DNA of 30,818 bases from an uncultured Eubacteriales bacterium (GTDB lineage: Bacteria > Bacillota > Clostridia > Oscillospirales > Oscillospiraceae): assembly GCA_900550585.1 (NCBI GenBank), contig URST01000017.1, forward strand, positions 1-30,818. Reading direction: 5' to 3'. A program made the position numbers and the translations under genes. The notes under the pieces were generated by a model. That model had not been told where the DNA came from. It did no database searches and worked only from the letters and a program-made list of their open reading frames with translations. This document shows positions 7,999 to 17,493 of the stretch, in pieces; position 1 is the first letter of the stretch, and every line of letters begins with the position of its first letter.

Positions 7999-8060
7999 AA
8001 ACACTTTTGGGTTTTTGCCCGAATTTTGTACAGTACAGGCGGAAGGACGGGCGGAAGCGG

Positions 8061-8096
8061 CACATCCCGCAGCGGGCATGCCCGCTGCGGGATGTG
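8061..8096. repeat. 36-bp perfect palindrome after pyruvate carboxylase
   Basis: Arms of 17 bp (8061-8077 and 8080-8096) are exactly complementary with only AT between them, so the whole 36 bases are self-complementary. It lies 10 bases past the pyc stop. There is no T-run on either side; it could still act as a 3'-end stabiliser or a Rho-independent pause, or as a bidirectional barrier between the two operons. Confidence 0.7.
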
Positions 8097-8106
8097 TGGT
8101 ATGCAC

Positions 8107-11100
8107 TTACTCCAGCACCATCAGCAGCTCTTTGGCCTTGACGGGCTGGCCCTCCTTGACCCGGACGGTCTTGACCGTGCCGGCGGTGCGGGCGGTGATG
8201 GCGGTCTCCATCTTCATGGCCTCGATGACGGCCAGCACCTGGTCCTTCTCCACATGGTCACCCTGCCTGACGCAGAGCTTGGACACCATGCCGGGGATGG
8301 ACGTGCCCACCTGCAGGGGGTCGGACTCGTCGGCCAGCGTGGCCTGACGGGTCTGCTCCGAGGCGTTGGGGTCGCGGACGGTGAGCTCGCGGCGCATGCC
8401 GTTCAGCTCGAACTGGACGTTGATGGTGCCGTCGCTGTTGCGGTCGCCCAGGCCCAGGTACTTGATGACCAGGGTCTTGCCGTCCTCGATGTTGATCTTG
8501 TTGGTCTCGCCCAGCGCCATGCCGTTGAAGAACACATGGCTGCCCATGCGGGTGATGTAGCCGTACTCCTTGCGGTGGCGGCAGAAGTCCTCGTAGACCT
8601 TGGGGTACATGGCGTAGGAGATGAGGTCCTTCTTCTCCGGGTCGTCGCGGAACTGCTCCACCTCATGGCGCAGCTGGTCGAAGTCCACAGGGGGCAGCAG
8701 CGCGCCGGGACGGCAGGTGATGGGCTTCTCGCCCTTGAGGACGACTTTCTGCAGGTCCTCGGGGAAGCCCCAGGCGGGCTGGCCCATCATGCCCTTGAAG
8801 TAGGACACCACGGAATCCGGGAAGGCCAGCGCCTCGCCGCGCTGGACGATGTTCTCCGGCGTCAGGTCGTTCTGCACCATGAAGATGGCTAGGTCGCCCA
8901 CCACCTTGGACGACGGCGTGACTTTCACAGGGTCGCCCAGCATGTCGTTGACGGTCTTGTACATCTCCTTGACCTCCTCGAACCGGTCGCCGAGGCCCAG
9001 AGACTCCACCTGCGGGCGGAGGTTGGTGTACTGACCGCCGGGGATCTCATAGCGGTAGATGTCGGTGGTGGAGGACTTCAGGCCGTGGTCGAAGTTCTCG
9101 TAGCGCAGGCGCACGTCGGACCAGTAGTTGCTCAGCTCCTGCACGCGGCGCAGGTCGAGGCCGGTGTCACGCTCCGTGCCGTGGAGGGCGGCCACCACCG
9201 CGTCCAGCGAGGGCTGGCTGGTGAGGCCCGCCATGGGGGCGCAGGCCGCGTCCACCACGTCCACGCCGGCCTCGGCGGCCAGCAGCAGCGCCGCCACCTG
9301 GTTGCCGGTGGTGTCGTGGGTGTGCAGGTGGATGGGCAGGCCCACCTCCCGCTTCAGGGTGGACACCAGCTTCTTGGCGGCGTAGGGCTTCAGCAGGCCG
9401 GACATGTCCTTGATGGCCAGCATGTGGGCGCCGCGCTTCTCCAGCTCCTTGGCGAGGTTGACATAATATTTCAGAGTGTACTTGTCCTTCGTCTCGTCCA
9501 GAATGTCGCCGGTGTAGCACATGGTGGCCTCCAGCAGCTTGTTCTGGCGGAGCACCTCCTCCATGGCCACCTCCATGCCCGGCACCCAGTTCAGGGAGTC
9601 GAAAACGCGGAACACGTCGATGCCGCGCTGGGCGGCCTCCTCCACGAAGGCGCGCACCAGATTGTCGGGATAGTTGGCGTAGCCCACCAGATTGGAGCCG
9701 CGCAGCAGCATCTGGAACGGGATGTTGGGGATCTTCTCACGCAGCAGGCGCAGACGCTCCCACGGGGACTCGTGAAGGAAACGGTAGGCCACGTCGAAGG
9801 TGGCGCCGCCCCACATCTCCAGAGAGAAGCAGTCCCGCAGGATGTCGGCCACGCCGTCGGCGCCCTTGACCATGTCGCGGGTGCGCATACGGGTGGACAG
9901 CAGGCTCTGGTGGGCGTCCCGCATGGTGGTGTCGGTGAGCAGCAGCTTCTTCTGGGACAGCACCCACTGCTTCACGGCCTCGGGGCCTTCCGCGTCCAGC
10001 AGCTGCTTGAGGCCGGGGCCAAGGGGCTCCCTGGCCTCCGGGAAGCGGGGGATGTCGTACTGGTGACGCTCGGCATTGGGGTTGGCCACCTGGATCTCGG
10101 AGATGTAGCGCAGGACGCGGGTGGCGCGGTCACGGGAGTCCATAAGCTCGAACAGCTCCGGCGTCTCGTCGATGAACTTGGTGTGGCACTGGCCGTTGAT
10201 GAACGTGGGGTGGGCCAGAATGTTGGTGACAAAGGGGATGTTGGTCTTGACGCCCCGGACGCGCACCTCGTTGATGGCGCGGGCGGCCTTGCGGCAGACG
10301 GCGGGGAACGTGCGGTCCCAGCTGGTGACCTTCACCAGCAGCGAGTCGTAATACGGGGAGATGACGGTGCCCACGCCCACGTTGCCGCCGTCCAGACGGA
10401 CGCCGAAGCCGCCGGGCGAATGGTAGGCCGTAATCTTGCCGTTGTCGGGGGCGAAGTTGTTGGAGGGGTCCTCCGTGGTGACGCGGCACTGGATGGCGTA
10501 GCCGTCGAAATGGACATCCTCCTGCTTCGTCAGGCCGATCTCCGGGCAGCTCAGGGGGTAGCCGGCGGCCACCAGCAGCTGGGCACGGACGATATCCACG
10601 CCGGTGACCATCTCGGTGACGGTGTGCTCCACCTGGATGCGGGGGTTCATCTCGATGAAATAGTAGTTCCCGGACTTATCCACCAGGAACTCCACGGTGC
10701 CGGCGCTGACATAGTTGACGGATCTGGCGATCTTCACCGCGTCACGGCGCAGCGCCTCCACCGTCGCCTGCGGCACGGACCAGGCGGGGGCAAACTCCAC
10801 CACCTTCTGATACCGGCGCTGGAGGGAGCAGTCACGCTCGCCCAGGTGGTAGACATTGCCGTATTTGTCGGCCAGGATCTGCACCTCGATGTGCTTGGGC
10901 TCCACCAGATACTTCTCCATGAAGATATCGCCGCAGCCGAAGGACTTCTCCGCCTCGCTGTGCACCAGCTCGTAGGCGGTCTTGACCTCCTCGGGCCGGT
11001 CGCAGCGGCGCATGCCGCGGCCGCCGCCGCCGGCGGCTGCCTTCAGGATCACGGGGAATCCGAAGCTGACGGCCTTTTCCAGCGCGTCATCGGCGTCCTT

Positions 11101-11529
11101 CAGGGGCTCCGTGCAGCCGGGGATGATGGGCACGCCGCACTTGACGGCGATCTCCTTGGCGCTGAGCTTGTCGCCCATCTGCGCCAGCACATCGGAGGAC
11201 GGGCCCACGAACAGGATGCCGTTCTCCTCGCAGGCCCGGGCAAAATCGGCATTCTCGGACAGGAAGCCGTAGCCGGGGTGGATGGCGGTGACGCCACGGC
11301 GGCGGGCAAGGCTGATGATGCCCGGGATATCCAGATACGCGCCCAGAGGGGACTTCTTCTCCCCCACCAGATACGCCTCGTCCGCCTTGGTGCGGAACAG
11401 CGAGTAGGTGTCTTCGTTGGAATAGATGGCCACGGTGTGAAGGCCCAGATCGTAACAGGCGCGGAAAATGCGCACCGCGATCTCGCCGCGGTTGGCGACC
11501 AGCACCTTTTTGAGCTGTGTAGTCTGCAT
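8107..11529 (-). CDS. pyc: Pyruvate carboxylase
   Basis: The 1,140-residue protein has the full single-chain layout of pyruvate carboxylase, which converts pyruvate, bicarbonate and ATP to oxaloacetate in the cytoplasm. The N-terminal biotin carboxylase domain carries KAAAGGGGRGMRR near 165. The carboxyltransferase domain begins near 535 (TDTTMRDAHQSLLSTR) and holds the carbamylated-Lys motif AIKDMSG near 705. A biotinyl domain at the C-terminus has EAMKMET with biotin acceptor K1106, 35 residues from the end. The frame is open to 11622, but ATG 11529 follows an AAGGAG site and gives the usual N-terminus (VLVANRGEIA). It appears monocistronic with its own promoter. Biotin ligase is not in the window. 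The role is anaplerotic oxaloacetate supply for aspartate-family synthesis or reductive C4 metabolism. Confidence 0.97.
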   Translation of the reverse strand: MQTTQLKKVLVANRGEIAVRIFRACYDLGLHTVAIYSNEDTYSLFRTKADEAYLVGEKKSPLGAYLDIPGIISLARRRGVTAIHPGYGFLSENADFARACEENGILFVGPSSDVLAQMGDKLSAKEIAVKCGVPIIPGCTEPLKDADDALEKAVSFGFPVILKAAAGGGGRGMRRCDRPEEVKTAYELVHSEAEKSFGCGDIFMEKYLVEPKHIEVQILADKYGNVYHLGERDCSLQRRYQKVVEFAPAWSVPQATVEALRRDAVKIARSVNYVSAGTVEFLVDKSGNYYFIEMNPRIQVEHTVTEMVTGVDIVRAQLLVAAGYPLSCPEIGLTKQEDVHFDGYAIQCRVTTEDPSNNFAPDNGKITAYHSPGGFGVRLDGGNVGVGTVISPYYDSLLVKVTSWDRTFPAVCRKAARAINEVRVRGVKTNIPFVTNILAHPTFINGQCHTKFIDETPELFELMDSRDRATRVLRYISEIQVANPNAERHQYDIPRFPEAREPLGPGLKQLLDAEGPEAVKQWVLSQKKLLLTDTTMRDAHQSLLSTRMRTRDMVKGADGVADILRDCFSLEMWGGATFDVAYRFLHESPWERLRLLREKIPNIPFQMLLRGSNLVGYANYPDNLVRAFVEEAAQRGIDVFRVFDSLNWVPGMEVAMEEVLRQNKLLEATMCYTGDILDETKDKYTLKYYVNLAKELEKRGAHMLAIKDMSGLLKPYAAKKLVSTLKREVGLPIHLHTHDTTGNQVAALLLAAEAGVDVVDAACAPMAGLTSQPSLDAVVAALHGTERDTGLDLRRVQELSNYWSDVRLRYENFDHGLKSSTTDIYRYEIPGGQYTNLRPQVESLGLGDRFEEVKEMYKTVNDMLGDPVKVTPSSKVVGDLAIFMVQNDLTPENIVQRGEALAFPDSVVSYFKGMMGQPAWGFPEDLQKVVLKGEKPITCRPGALLPPVDFDQLRHEVEQFRDDPEKKDLISYAMYPKVYEDFCRHRKEYGYITRMGSHVFFNGMALGETNKINIEDGKTLVIKYLGLGDRNSDGTINVQFELNGMRRELTVRDPNASEQTRQATLADESDPLQVGTSIPGMVSKLCVRQGDHVEKDQVLAVIEAMKMETAITARTAGTVKTVRVKEGQPVKAKELLMVLE

Positions 11530-11577
11530 GGACGGCTCCTTCCTGCCGCGCACGGGGCGCGGACCTATATTTTCTCT

Positions 11578-11606
11578 ATTATACACGGTCGGTCGCCGCC
11601 GCGCCA
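11578..11606 (-). promoter_or_regulatory. Promoter for pyruvate carboxylase
   Basis: A perfect -10 hexamer TATAAT (complement of 11578-11583) lies about 50 bases before the pyc start. The -35 candidate 17 bases upstream, TGGCGC, is weak. The transcript would begin near 11571. Confidence 0.6.
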
Positions 11607-11633
11607 GACGGAAAATGTGCAAAAGCGCGGGTT

Positions 11634-11648
11634 TTCTCCTCAGGAGAA
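11634..11648. promoter_or_regulatory. 15-base palindrome upstream of pyc promoter
   Basis: TTCTCCTCAGGAGAA is a perfect palindrome centred at 11641, about 30 bases upstream of the weak -35 of the pyc promoter. Position and symmetry suit an activator site, but this is a single occurrence without other support. Confidence 0.3.
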
Positions 11649-11675
11649 TTTGGAGATTCTGCGGAGAGGACAGAC

Positions 11676-11707
11676 AAAAAGTGCCCGCCTGTCCACGACA
11701 GGCGGGC
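11676..11707 (-). terminator. Terminator of the large envelope operon
   Basis: A perfect 11-bp GC-rich stem (11683-11693 with 11697-11707, 3-base loop) is followed on the minus strand by AC and five T residues. It begins 22 bases after the stop of the last operon gene and separates it from the pyc promoter. Confidence 0.85.
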
Positions 11708-11729
11708 GGTGGGGCAAAAAGAGGCGTAT

Positions 11730-13205
11730 TCAGTCGGTCATGGCGCCGCCCACGTCCTTGCCAAGGTCGCAGGTGTAGACCCAGCGGATCACGTCGCCGT
11801 CCTGCAGCTGGTAGCGGGAGCAGCCGTAGTTGGGGAACCAGTCGTTGACGGCGTACATCCAGCCGGACAGGCTGCCGGCGTCGAACTCGTAGAGGTTGCC
11901 GATGCCCTCGATATAGGCGCTGTTGTAGAGGGGCGTAAAGCTGGACTCCATGTGGAGCCGGTTGTCCCGGCAGACGCGCTGGAGCACATCGAAGGCGCTC
12001 TCCCCGGCGGAGAAGGTGACCTGCGTCTCCGGCAGGAGCACGCCGTCCGCCGGCACCAGCGGGCGCTTGTTCTGCGCCAGCTTGTCCATATTGTCCAGCA
12101 GCGACGCGCAGGAGATGGAGACGGTGCAGATATAGGTGGCGCCCTCGTCCACCTGGGCGTCCTCCGGCTCCACCGGCTGGGGCCTGCCCGCCGGCACGGG
12201 GTCGGTCTGGTAGGCATTCTGGGCCGCGGCGGTCATGTCGAACAGGCGGGACTGACCTCTGGTGAAGCGGTCATAGGCCGCCAGCGCGTAGAAGCCCTGC
12301 TCCGTGGCCATATTGTCGGGGGCGGTCTGCTCCGCGATGTGGCGGAAGCCGCCGCCCTCCAGGGCAAAGGCGCACAGCGCGTCCAGCACCGACGCGCCGT
12401 CCTTCAGGAAACGGCTGTCGGTGAGGGGGTCGATGCCGAGGGAGGTCAGGGCCACCAGCACCTGTGCCGCGGACTCGCAGTTCTCCGTGCCCCAGCTGGC
12501 AAAGCCGCCGGTGGGCAGCTGGCTGCCGGACAGCAGCTGCAGGGCGGCGTCCACCGCCGCCTGCACGGCGGCATCCTCCGTATAGGGGGCCAGCGCCGTC
12601 AGGGCCATGGCGGTGATGTCCACGTCCAGTGTGTCGCCCAGCAGCGTCCAGCCGCCGTCGGCGCAGCGGGAGGACAGCACCTCCGACACCAGTGCGGTCC
12701 GGGTCACAGGCTCCGCGCCCTCCGCGGGAACTGGGTCGGGGTACGCGCCGCTGTCCAGCGCGATCAGCGCCCAGATGGGGCCGTTGACGCCCTGACGGCG
12801 GAGATACTCCATATCGCCCAGCCCCGCCGTCAGGTCTACGCCGTCCACATCGGCGGCGCTGTGTCCGGCGGCGGTGACGCCCAGAATGGTGCGGGCGTTC
12901 TCCGTGGACTTGTTTGGGTTCAGGCGGTCCCCGTCCGCCTGGGCCGCATAGGTCACGGCGGACTCGTAGTAAACGGCGGCAGTCTCGCGGGACAGCAGGC
13001 CGGCGGCGCGAAGCCCCACCACCGTCCACTCGCCGCCCACGGAGCCGGCGGCGGGGGCATCCTGCGACAGCAGATACTCCCCGGTCTGGCGGTAGGCGGT
13101 CTGCCACGGGGCCTCCTCCCCGCCGGCGGGCTGCGCGCCGCAGGCAGTGAGCAGCAGGCTCACCAACAGCAGCAGGGGCAGCAGGGTCTTTTTCATAACG
13201 CGCAT
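11730..13205 (-). CDS. Lipoprotein: alpha/alpha-toroid plus DUF4430 domain
   Basis: A 491-residue predicted lipoprotein: signal peptide with lipobox LTAC (Cys22), so it is anchored outside the membrane. Residues about 35-330 form repeats like those of prenyltransferase/squalene-cyclase or cobalamin-binding alpha/alpha toroids, for example MALTALAPYTEDAAVQAAVD and a GGFASWG turn. After a Pro-rich linker, residues about 385-485 match DUF4430, with SGWMYAVNDWFPNYG from 447 and LQDGDVIRWVY. The same two-domain order occurs in animal intrinsic factor and transcobalamin, so a ligand-binding, possibly corrinoid-binding, role is possible but unproven. ATG 13205 is preferred over 13196 because AAGGAGG lies 7 bases upstream. 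That site overlaps the stop of the preceding gene. It is the last gene of the operon. Confidence 0.88.
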   Translation of the reverse strand: MRVMKKTLLPLLLLVSLLLTACGAQPAGGEEAPWQTAYRQTGEYLLSQDAPAAGSVGGEWTVVGLRAAGLLSRETAAVYYESAVTYAAQADGDRLNPNKSTENARTILGVTAAGHSAADVDGVDLTAGLGDMEYLRRQGVNGPIWALIALDSGAYPDPVPAEGAEPVTRTALVSEVLSSRCADGGWTLLGDTLDVDITAMALTALAPYTEDAAVQAAVDAALQLLSGSQLPTGGFASWGTENCESAAQVLVALTSLGIDPLTDSRFLKDGASVLDALCAFALEGGGFRHIAEQTAPDNMATEQGFYALAAYDRFTRGQSRLFDMTAAAQNAYQTDPVPAGRPQPVEPEDAQVDEGATYICTVSISCASLLDNMDKLAQNKRPLVPADGVLLPETQVTFSAGESAFDVLQRVCRDNRLHMESSFTPLYNSAYIEGIGNLYEFDAGSLSGWMYAVNDWFPNYGCSRYQLQDGDVIRWVYTCDLGKDVGGAMTD

Positions 13206-13217
13206 GGGCGTTCCTCC

Positions 13218-15464
13218 TTACAGAAATTCCTTGTATTTCAGGCGCAGCTTCTCCCCCGGCTTTGCGCGGCGCCATGTCCGCGTCCAGACCTGCTCCTCCA
13301 GCGCGAGGGCGCGGCGGCGCTGGGACTCGTCCATAGGGGCGGCGCCGAAGCGGGCCTGCTCCCACAGAGCGGCCACGGCGCGGTACTCCTCCCGCAGGTC
13401 CTCGTCCAGAAACGGGGCGTAGTCGGCGGGGGCGCAGTTGGCGGCGGACAGACCTTCGGCACGCAGCACATCCATGGTGTAGCGGTAGATGGCGTCGATG
13501 GCCGTGGGCACATGGGGATCGGCAAAGCGGGCCTTGCGGCGGGCGGTCTTTTTCCGCTGGCAGATGAGCCAGCCGGTGAACAGGCACACCGCGGCGGCGG
13601 CCAGAATGCAGGACAGGGTCAGCAGGATAGTCAGGCGGTGCTTGAGCCAGAACTCCCGGAGGGTCTGGGCCAGGTCGCTGTCCGGAACATCCGGCTCCTC
13701 GTTATCCTCCGTGTCCGGCGGGGCCTGTCCCACCAGACCGGAGACGTTCTGGTAGCTCTCGGCCTGCTCCATGACGCTGAGATAAGGCGGGGCCACCTCG
13801 AAGGGCAGCCAGCCCACGCCGTCCTGATAGTACTCCACCCATGTATGGCCGCTCTGCCCGGTGAGAGTCAGGGGCTGCCCCGGCGTCATGGACGCGGCGG
13901 CATCCTTCGTCACCAGAAAGCCCTCCACACAGCGGGCGGGAATGCCGTAGTAGCGGAACATCATGGCTGCGGCCGCCGCGTACTGGGCATCGCCGCCGGT
14001 CTGGACGCCGTCCAGAAAGTAGAGGATGGGGTCGGTGCCGGCGGGCGGCGCGGACGCCGTCTCCGTGTAGGTGACGTAGGTGGACAGGTAGAACAGGATG
14101 TTCTGCTTGGCGCGCTGGCAGTCGAAGTGGGTCTGGCCCGGCTCCTTCTCCCAGCCGCTGAGCTTCTCCGTCAGGAAACGGCGGATGTCGTCGGAGACAT
14201 CGGTGTAATGGTCGTAGGCGAAGCGGTTATAGGCGCTCTCCGTGTCCAGAAAGGTGGCGTTGGCCGCGGTGTCCTCCGCCAGAGACGCGCCGATGCGGCG
14301 GTATCTGATGAGGATATTCCCGGCGGCGGAGAGGGTGTACGTCCGTTGGCCCCGCAGGCCGGAGGCGGCGAGAGATGCCTCGCCCACGGCGTTCTCAACG
14401 GGTACAGGGGTATCATACCCCAATTCATAGGGCGCGTAAAGATATTTCGACGAGGCACCGGTATTTTCCACCGTCACGGTGTTGACGGTGTCCAGCAGCT
14501 CCGGCGCGGCGGCGCGGGCCGCCGACGTCAGCTGGGTCAGGGGGCGAAAGCCGTCCCGGTGCAACCAGTAGAACGTGTCGGTACTCTCCGCCAGAGACGC
14601 GCTGTCCAGCGGCGTCCAGCGGCCGTCGGCATACGTCTCGCCCACGAAGCCCCGGAGATAGTAGGACGTGGGGACGGTCATGGTGACGGTGAGCATGGGC
14701 TGCTCCGTCCGGGCGGGCGCGGCGGCGGTGAGGTCGCCGCCCGGTAATCCGGCGGCGGCATTATTGCCATAGCGCAGGGTATCCGCGCCTGCGGAGACGG
14801 CGGCTTTGCCGTCATCCAGCCATCCGGGGCGGGCGGCATCGCCGCTCCAGCCGTCCAGCACCGTCACGGCCAGCAGTACGACCACGGCGGCGCGGCACCA
14901 GACCCGCAGGGCGGCACGCCCCTCCCTGCCGAAGGCCAGCAGGTGCAGGAAAAGCAGAGTCAGCGCGGCCAGCGCCATCCACCACAGTGGGGCGGCGGGG
15001 GCCAGCACCACGGCGGCGGCCGCCAGCGGCAGCGCCGTCAGGCACAGGGGCAGCGGGCGCGGGCGCAGGGTGCAGCGGGCGCTCCACAGGCCCCAGAGGG
15101 TGGAGAGCACCGCCAGCAGCGCCGTCAGAGCCGTGTCGTCCGCGGATGCGGTGAAGGCGGGGTACACGCGGGGGAACACCTGCTGCCAGACGCGCAGCGC
15201 GGCGTTGACCAGCGCGGCAAGTCCCCCGGTAAGGGTGCTGCCCTGCACCAGCAGAGCGGCGGCGCACAGCACGGCCCAGCACAGAGCCGGCAGCCACGGG
15301 CGGCGGCTTTCCGCAAGGGCGGCCACGGTCCCGGCAGACAGCACCGCCAGCAGCAGCGGCAGCCACAGAGGGACGGTCAGGTCCAGCAGGCCCGCCAGCA
15401 GCACGGGAAAGGACACCGCCAGCAGGGCGGCGGGGACGATACGGCGCAGAGCATCAGAGCGCAA
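13218..15464 (-). CDS. Transglutaminase-fold membrane protein with DUF4129, probable pseudoenzyme
   Basis: A 748-residue protein of the TgpA type: about six or seven N-terminal TM helices (to residue ~205), an extracellular transglutaminase-like domain, a TM helix near 610-635, and a cytoplasmic DUF4129 tail. Aligning FLDGVQTGGDAQYA with the family pattern FLxxxxxGxCxxFA puts Asp492 where the catalytic Cys should be; the DNA codon is GAT. The His is kept (H540 in GHTWVEYY) and the usual Asp is Glu556 (PFEVAP). The protein is therefore probably not a protease or transglutaminase but may still bind peptide. The start is TTG at 15464, supported by AAAGGAGG 8-9 bases upstream; it overlaps the DUF58 gene by 11 bases. 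It forms the usual cassette with MoxR and DUF58 genes. Confidence 0.9.
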   Translation of the reverse strand: MRSDALRRIVPAALLAVSFPVLLAGLLDLTVPLWLPLLLAVLSAGTVAALAESRRPWLPALCWAVLCAAALLVQGSTLTGGLAALVNAALRVWQQVFPRVYPAFTASADDTALTALLAVLSTLWGLWSARCTLRPRPLPLCLTALPLAAAAVVLAPAAPLWWMALAALTLLFLHLLAFGREGRAALRVWCRAAVVVLLAVTVLDGWSGDAARPGWLDDGKAAVSAGADTLRYGNNAAAGLPGGDLTAAAPARTEQPMLTVTMTVPTSYYLRGFVGETYADGRWTPLDSASLAESTDTFYWLHRDGFRPLTQLTSAARAAAPELLDTVNTVTVENTGASSKYLYAPYELGYDTPVPVENAVGEASLAASGLRGQRTYTLSAAGNILIRYRRIGASLAEDTAANATFLDTESAYNRFAYDHYTDVSDDIRRFLTEKLSGWEKEPGQTHFDCQRAKQNILFYLSTYVTYTETASAPPAGTDPILYFLDGVQTGGDAQYAAAAAMMFRYYGIPARCVEGFLVTKDAAASMTPGQPLTLTGQSGHTWVEYYQDGVGWLPFEVAPPYLSVMEQAESYQNVSGLVGQAPPDTEDNEEPDVPDSDLAQTLREFWLKHRLTILLTLSCILAAAAVCLFTGWLICQRKKTARRKARFADPHVPTAIDAIYRYTMDVLRAEGLSAANCAPADYAPFLDEDLREEYRAVAALWEQARFGAAPMDESQRRRALALEEQVWTRTWRRAKPGEKLRLKYKEFL

Positions 15465-16545
15465 GGGTCAGTCCCTCCTTTCCACGCAGCGCCGCCGGGG
15501 TGACGGTGCAGAAGGTCATGGCGGCGGACGGCTCCCCGGCGGGACGCAGCGTCAGCACCAGCATGCGGGCGGCATCGGCGGCGCGGCAGGACGCCAGACG
15601 GGCGGGCACATCCTCCCCGTCCAGTTCTGTTTCGGCGGAGAGGATGTCGGGCATGGCCGCCGTCAGCTCGTCCATGGAGGAGACGGCGCGGAAGGCCAGC
15701 TCGCCGCTGGGGCGGTCCAGCCACGCGATGCGGTGGACAAAGCCCTGCCGGCACAGGGCGGCGGAGACGGAGATCACCGCCTCGCCCAGCGCCTCCCGCT
15801 CCAGCGGGGAGGGCGGTACGGCGGCGGAGTTGTCCAGCACCAGCAGCAGGGTGTCGTCCACCGGCAGGCCAAGCTGGCGCACCACAAGCTCGTCCGTCTT
15901 TTCCGACAGCTTCCAGTGGATGCTGCGCAGGCGGTCGCCGCGCCGGTACTCCCGGAGGCCGAAGGTCTCGCTGGGGTCGCCGCCGGGGCGGGTCATGGAG
16001 TACTCCGTGCTGTCCGCGTCCGGCAGGCAGTGCTCCGACAGGGACAGCGTGACAGGCCACAGCTCCGGCAGCACCAGCGCCGAGGCGGAGAGAGAAACGC
16101 TGCGGTGCGCGCCCCACAGGCCAAAGAGGTCAAAGGCCGTCAGGGTCTGCACCGTCAGCTCCAGCTTGCCGCAGCGCGGCGGCGTGAAGGACGCGGCGGC
16201 GCAGCCCTCCCCCCTGCCGGGGACGGCAAGGCGCAGGGTCTTTTCCCACTGCTCGCCGGTGAGCAGGTCGCGGCAGCGCACCACGGCCCGCACCTGCGGC
16301 GCGGTGAAATGCCCGGTATTGGATACGGTGAGCGTCACCGGCAGCGGCCCGCCCTTTCCGCAGGACAGGCCGGCGGTGAGAGATGCCGACAGCCGTTTCC
16401 GGACGCAGCGGGCCAGCAGGATCTCCGCCAGCGCCAGCAGGACGCTGCCCAGCAGGATGCCGCCGGATACATTGCCCGCGCCCAGCGCCCATGCCGCCAG
16501 CCACAGCAGCAGCCAGAGAACAAACAGGATACGGTTCCGTGCCAT
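15454..16545 (-). CDS. DUF58 domain protein
   Basis: A 363-residue protein with two N-terminal TM helices (about 5-45) and a DUF58 domain at about 195-285. The hallmark GDRLRSIHWK (203-212) is intact. The following LLLVLDNS (residues 233-240) is the start of a von Willebrand A-like fold, with D238 and S240 in the metal-site positions. DUF58 proteins are membrane-anchored partners of MoxR ATPases, and the pair is thought to mature or regulate envelope proteins; the biochemical role is not established. It begins 2 bases after the MoxR stop without a clear ribosome-binding site, so translation is probably coupled, and its end overlaps the transglutaminase-like gene. Confidence 0.92.
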   Translation of the reverse strand: MARNRILFVLWLLLWLAAWALGAGNVSGGILLGSVLLALAEILLARCVRKRLSASLTAGLSCGKGGPLPVTLTVSNTGHFTAPQVRAVVRCRDLLTGEQWEKTLRLAVPGRGEGCAAASFTPPRCGKLELTVQTLTAFDLFGLWGAHRSVSLSASALVLPELWPVTLSLSEHCLPDADSTEYSMTRPGGDPSETFGLREYRRGDRLRSIHWKLSEKTDELVVRQLGLPVDDTLLLVLDNSAAVPPSPLEREALGEAVISVSAALCRQGFVHRIAWLDRPSGELAFRAVSSMDELTAAMPDILSAETELDGEDVPARLASCRAADAARMLVLTLRPAGEPSAAMTFCTVTPAALRGKEGLTLAL

Positions 16546-16547
16546 GG

Positions 16548-17483
<936 letters not shown>

Positions 17484-17493
17484 CGTTTCTCCT

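Noticed and set aside
9085..11778. Plus-strand open frame of 897 codons opposite pyruvate carboxylase
   Set aside because: Antisense to an unmistakable enzyme gene; its translation has no recognisable family and the His/Gln/Val-rich bias typical of such shadows.
11709..14747. Plus-strand open frame of 1,012 codons
   Set aside because: Covers two real minus-strand genes and the gap between them; no ribosome-binding site or domain supports it.
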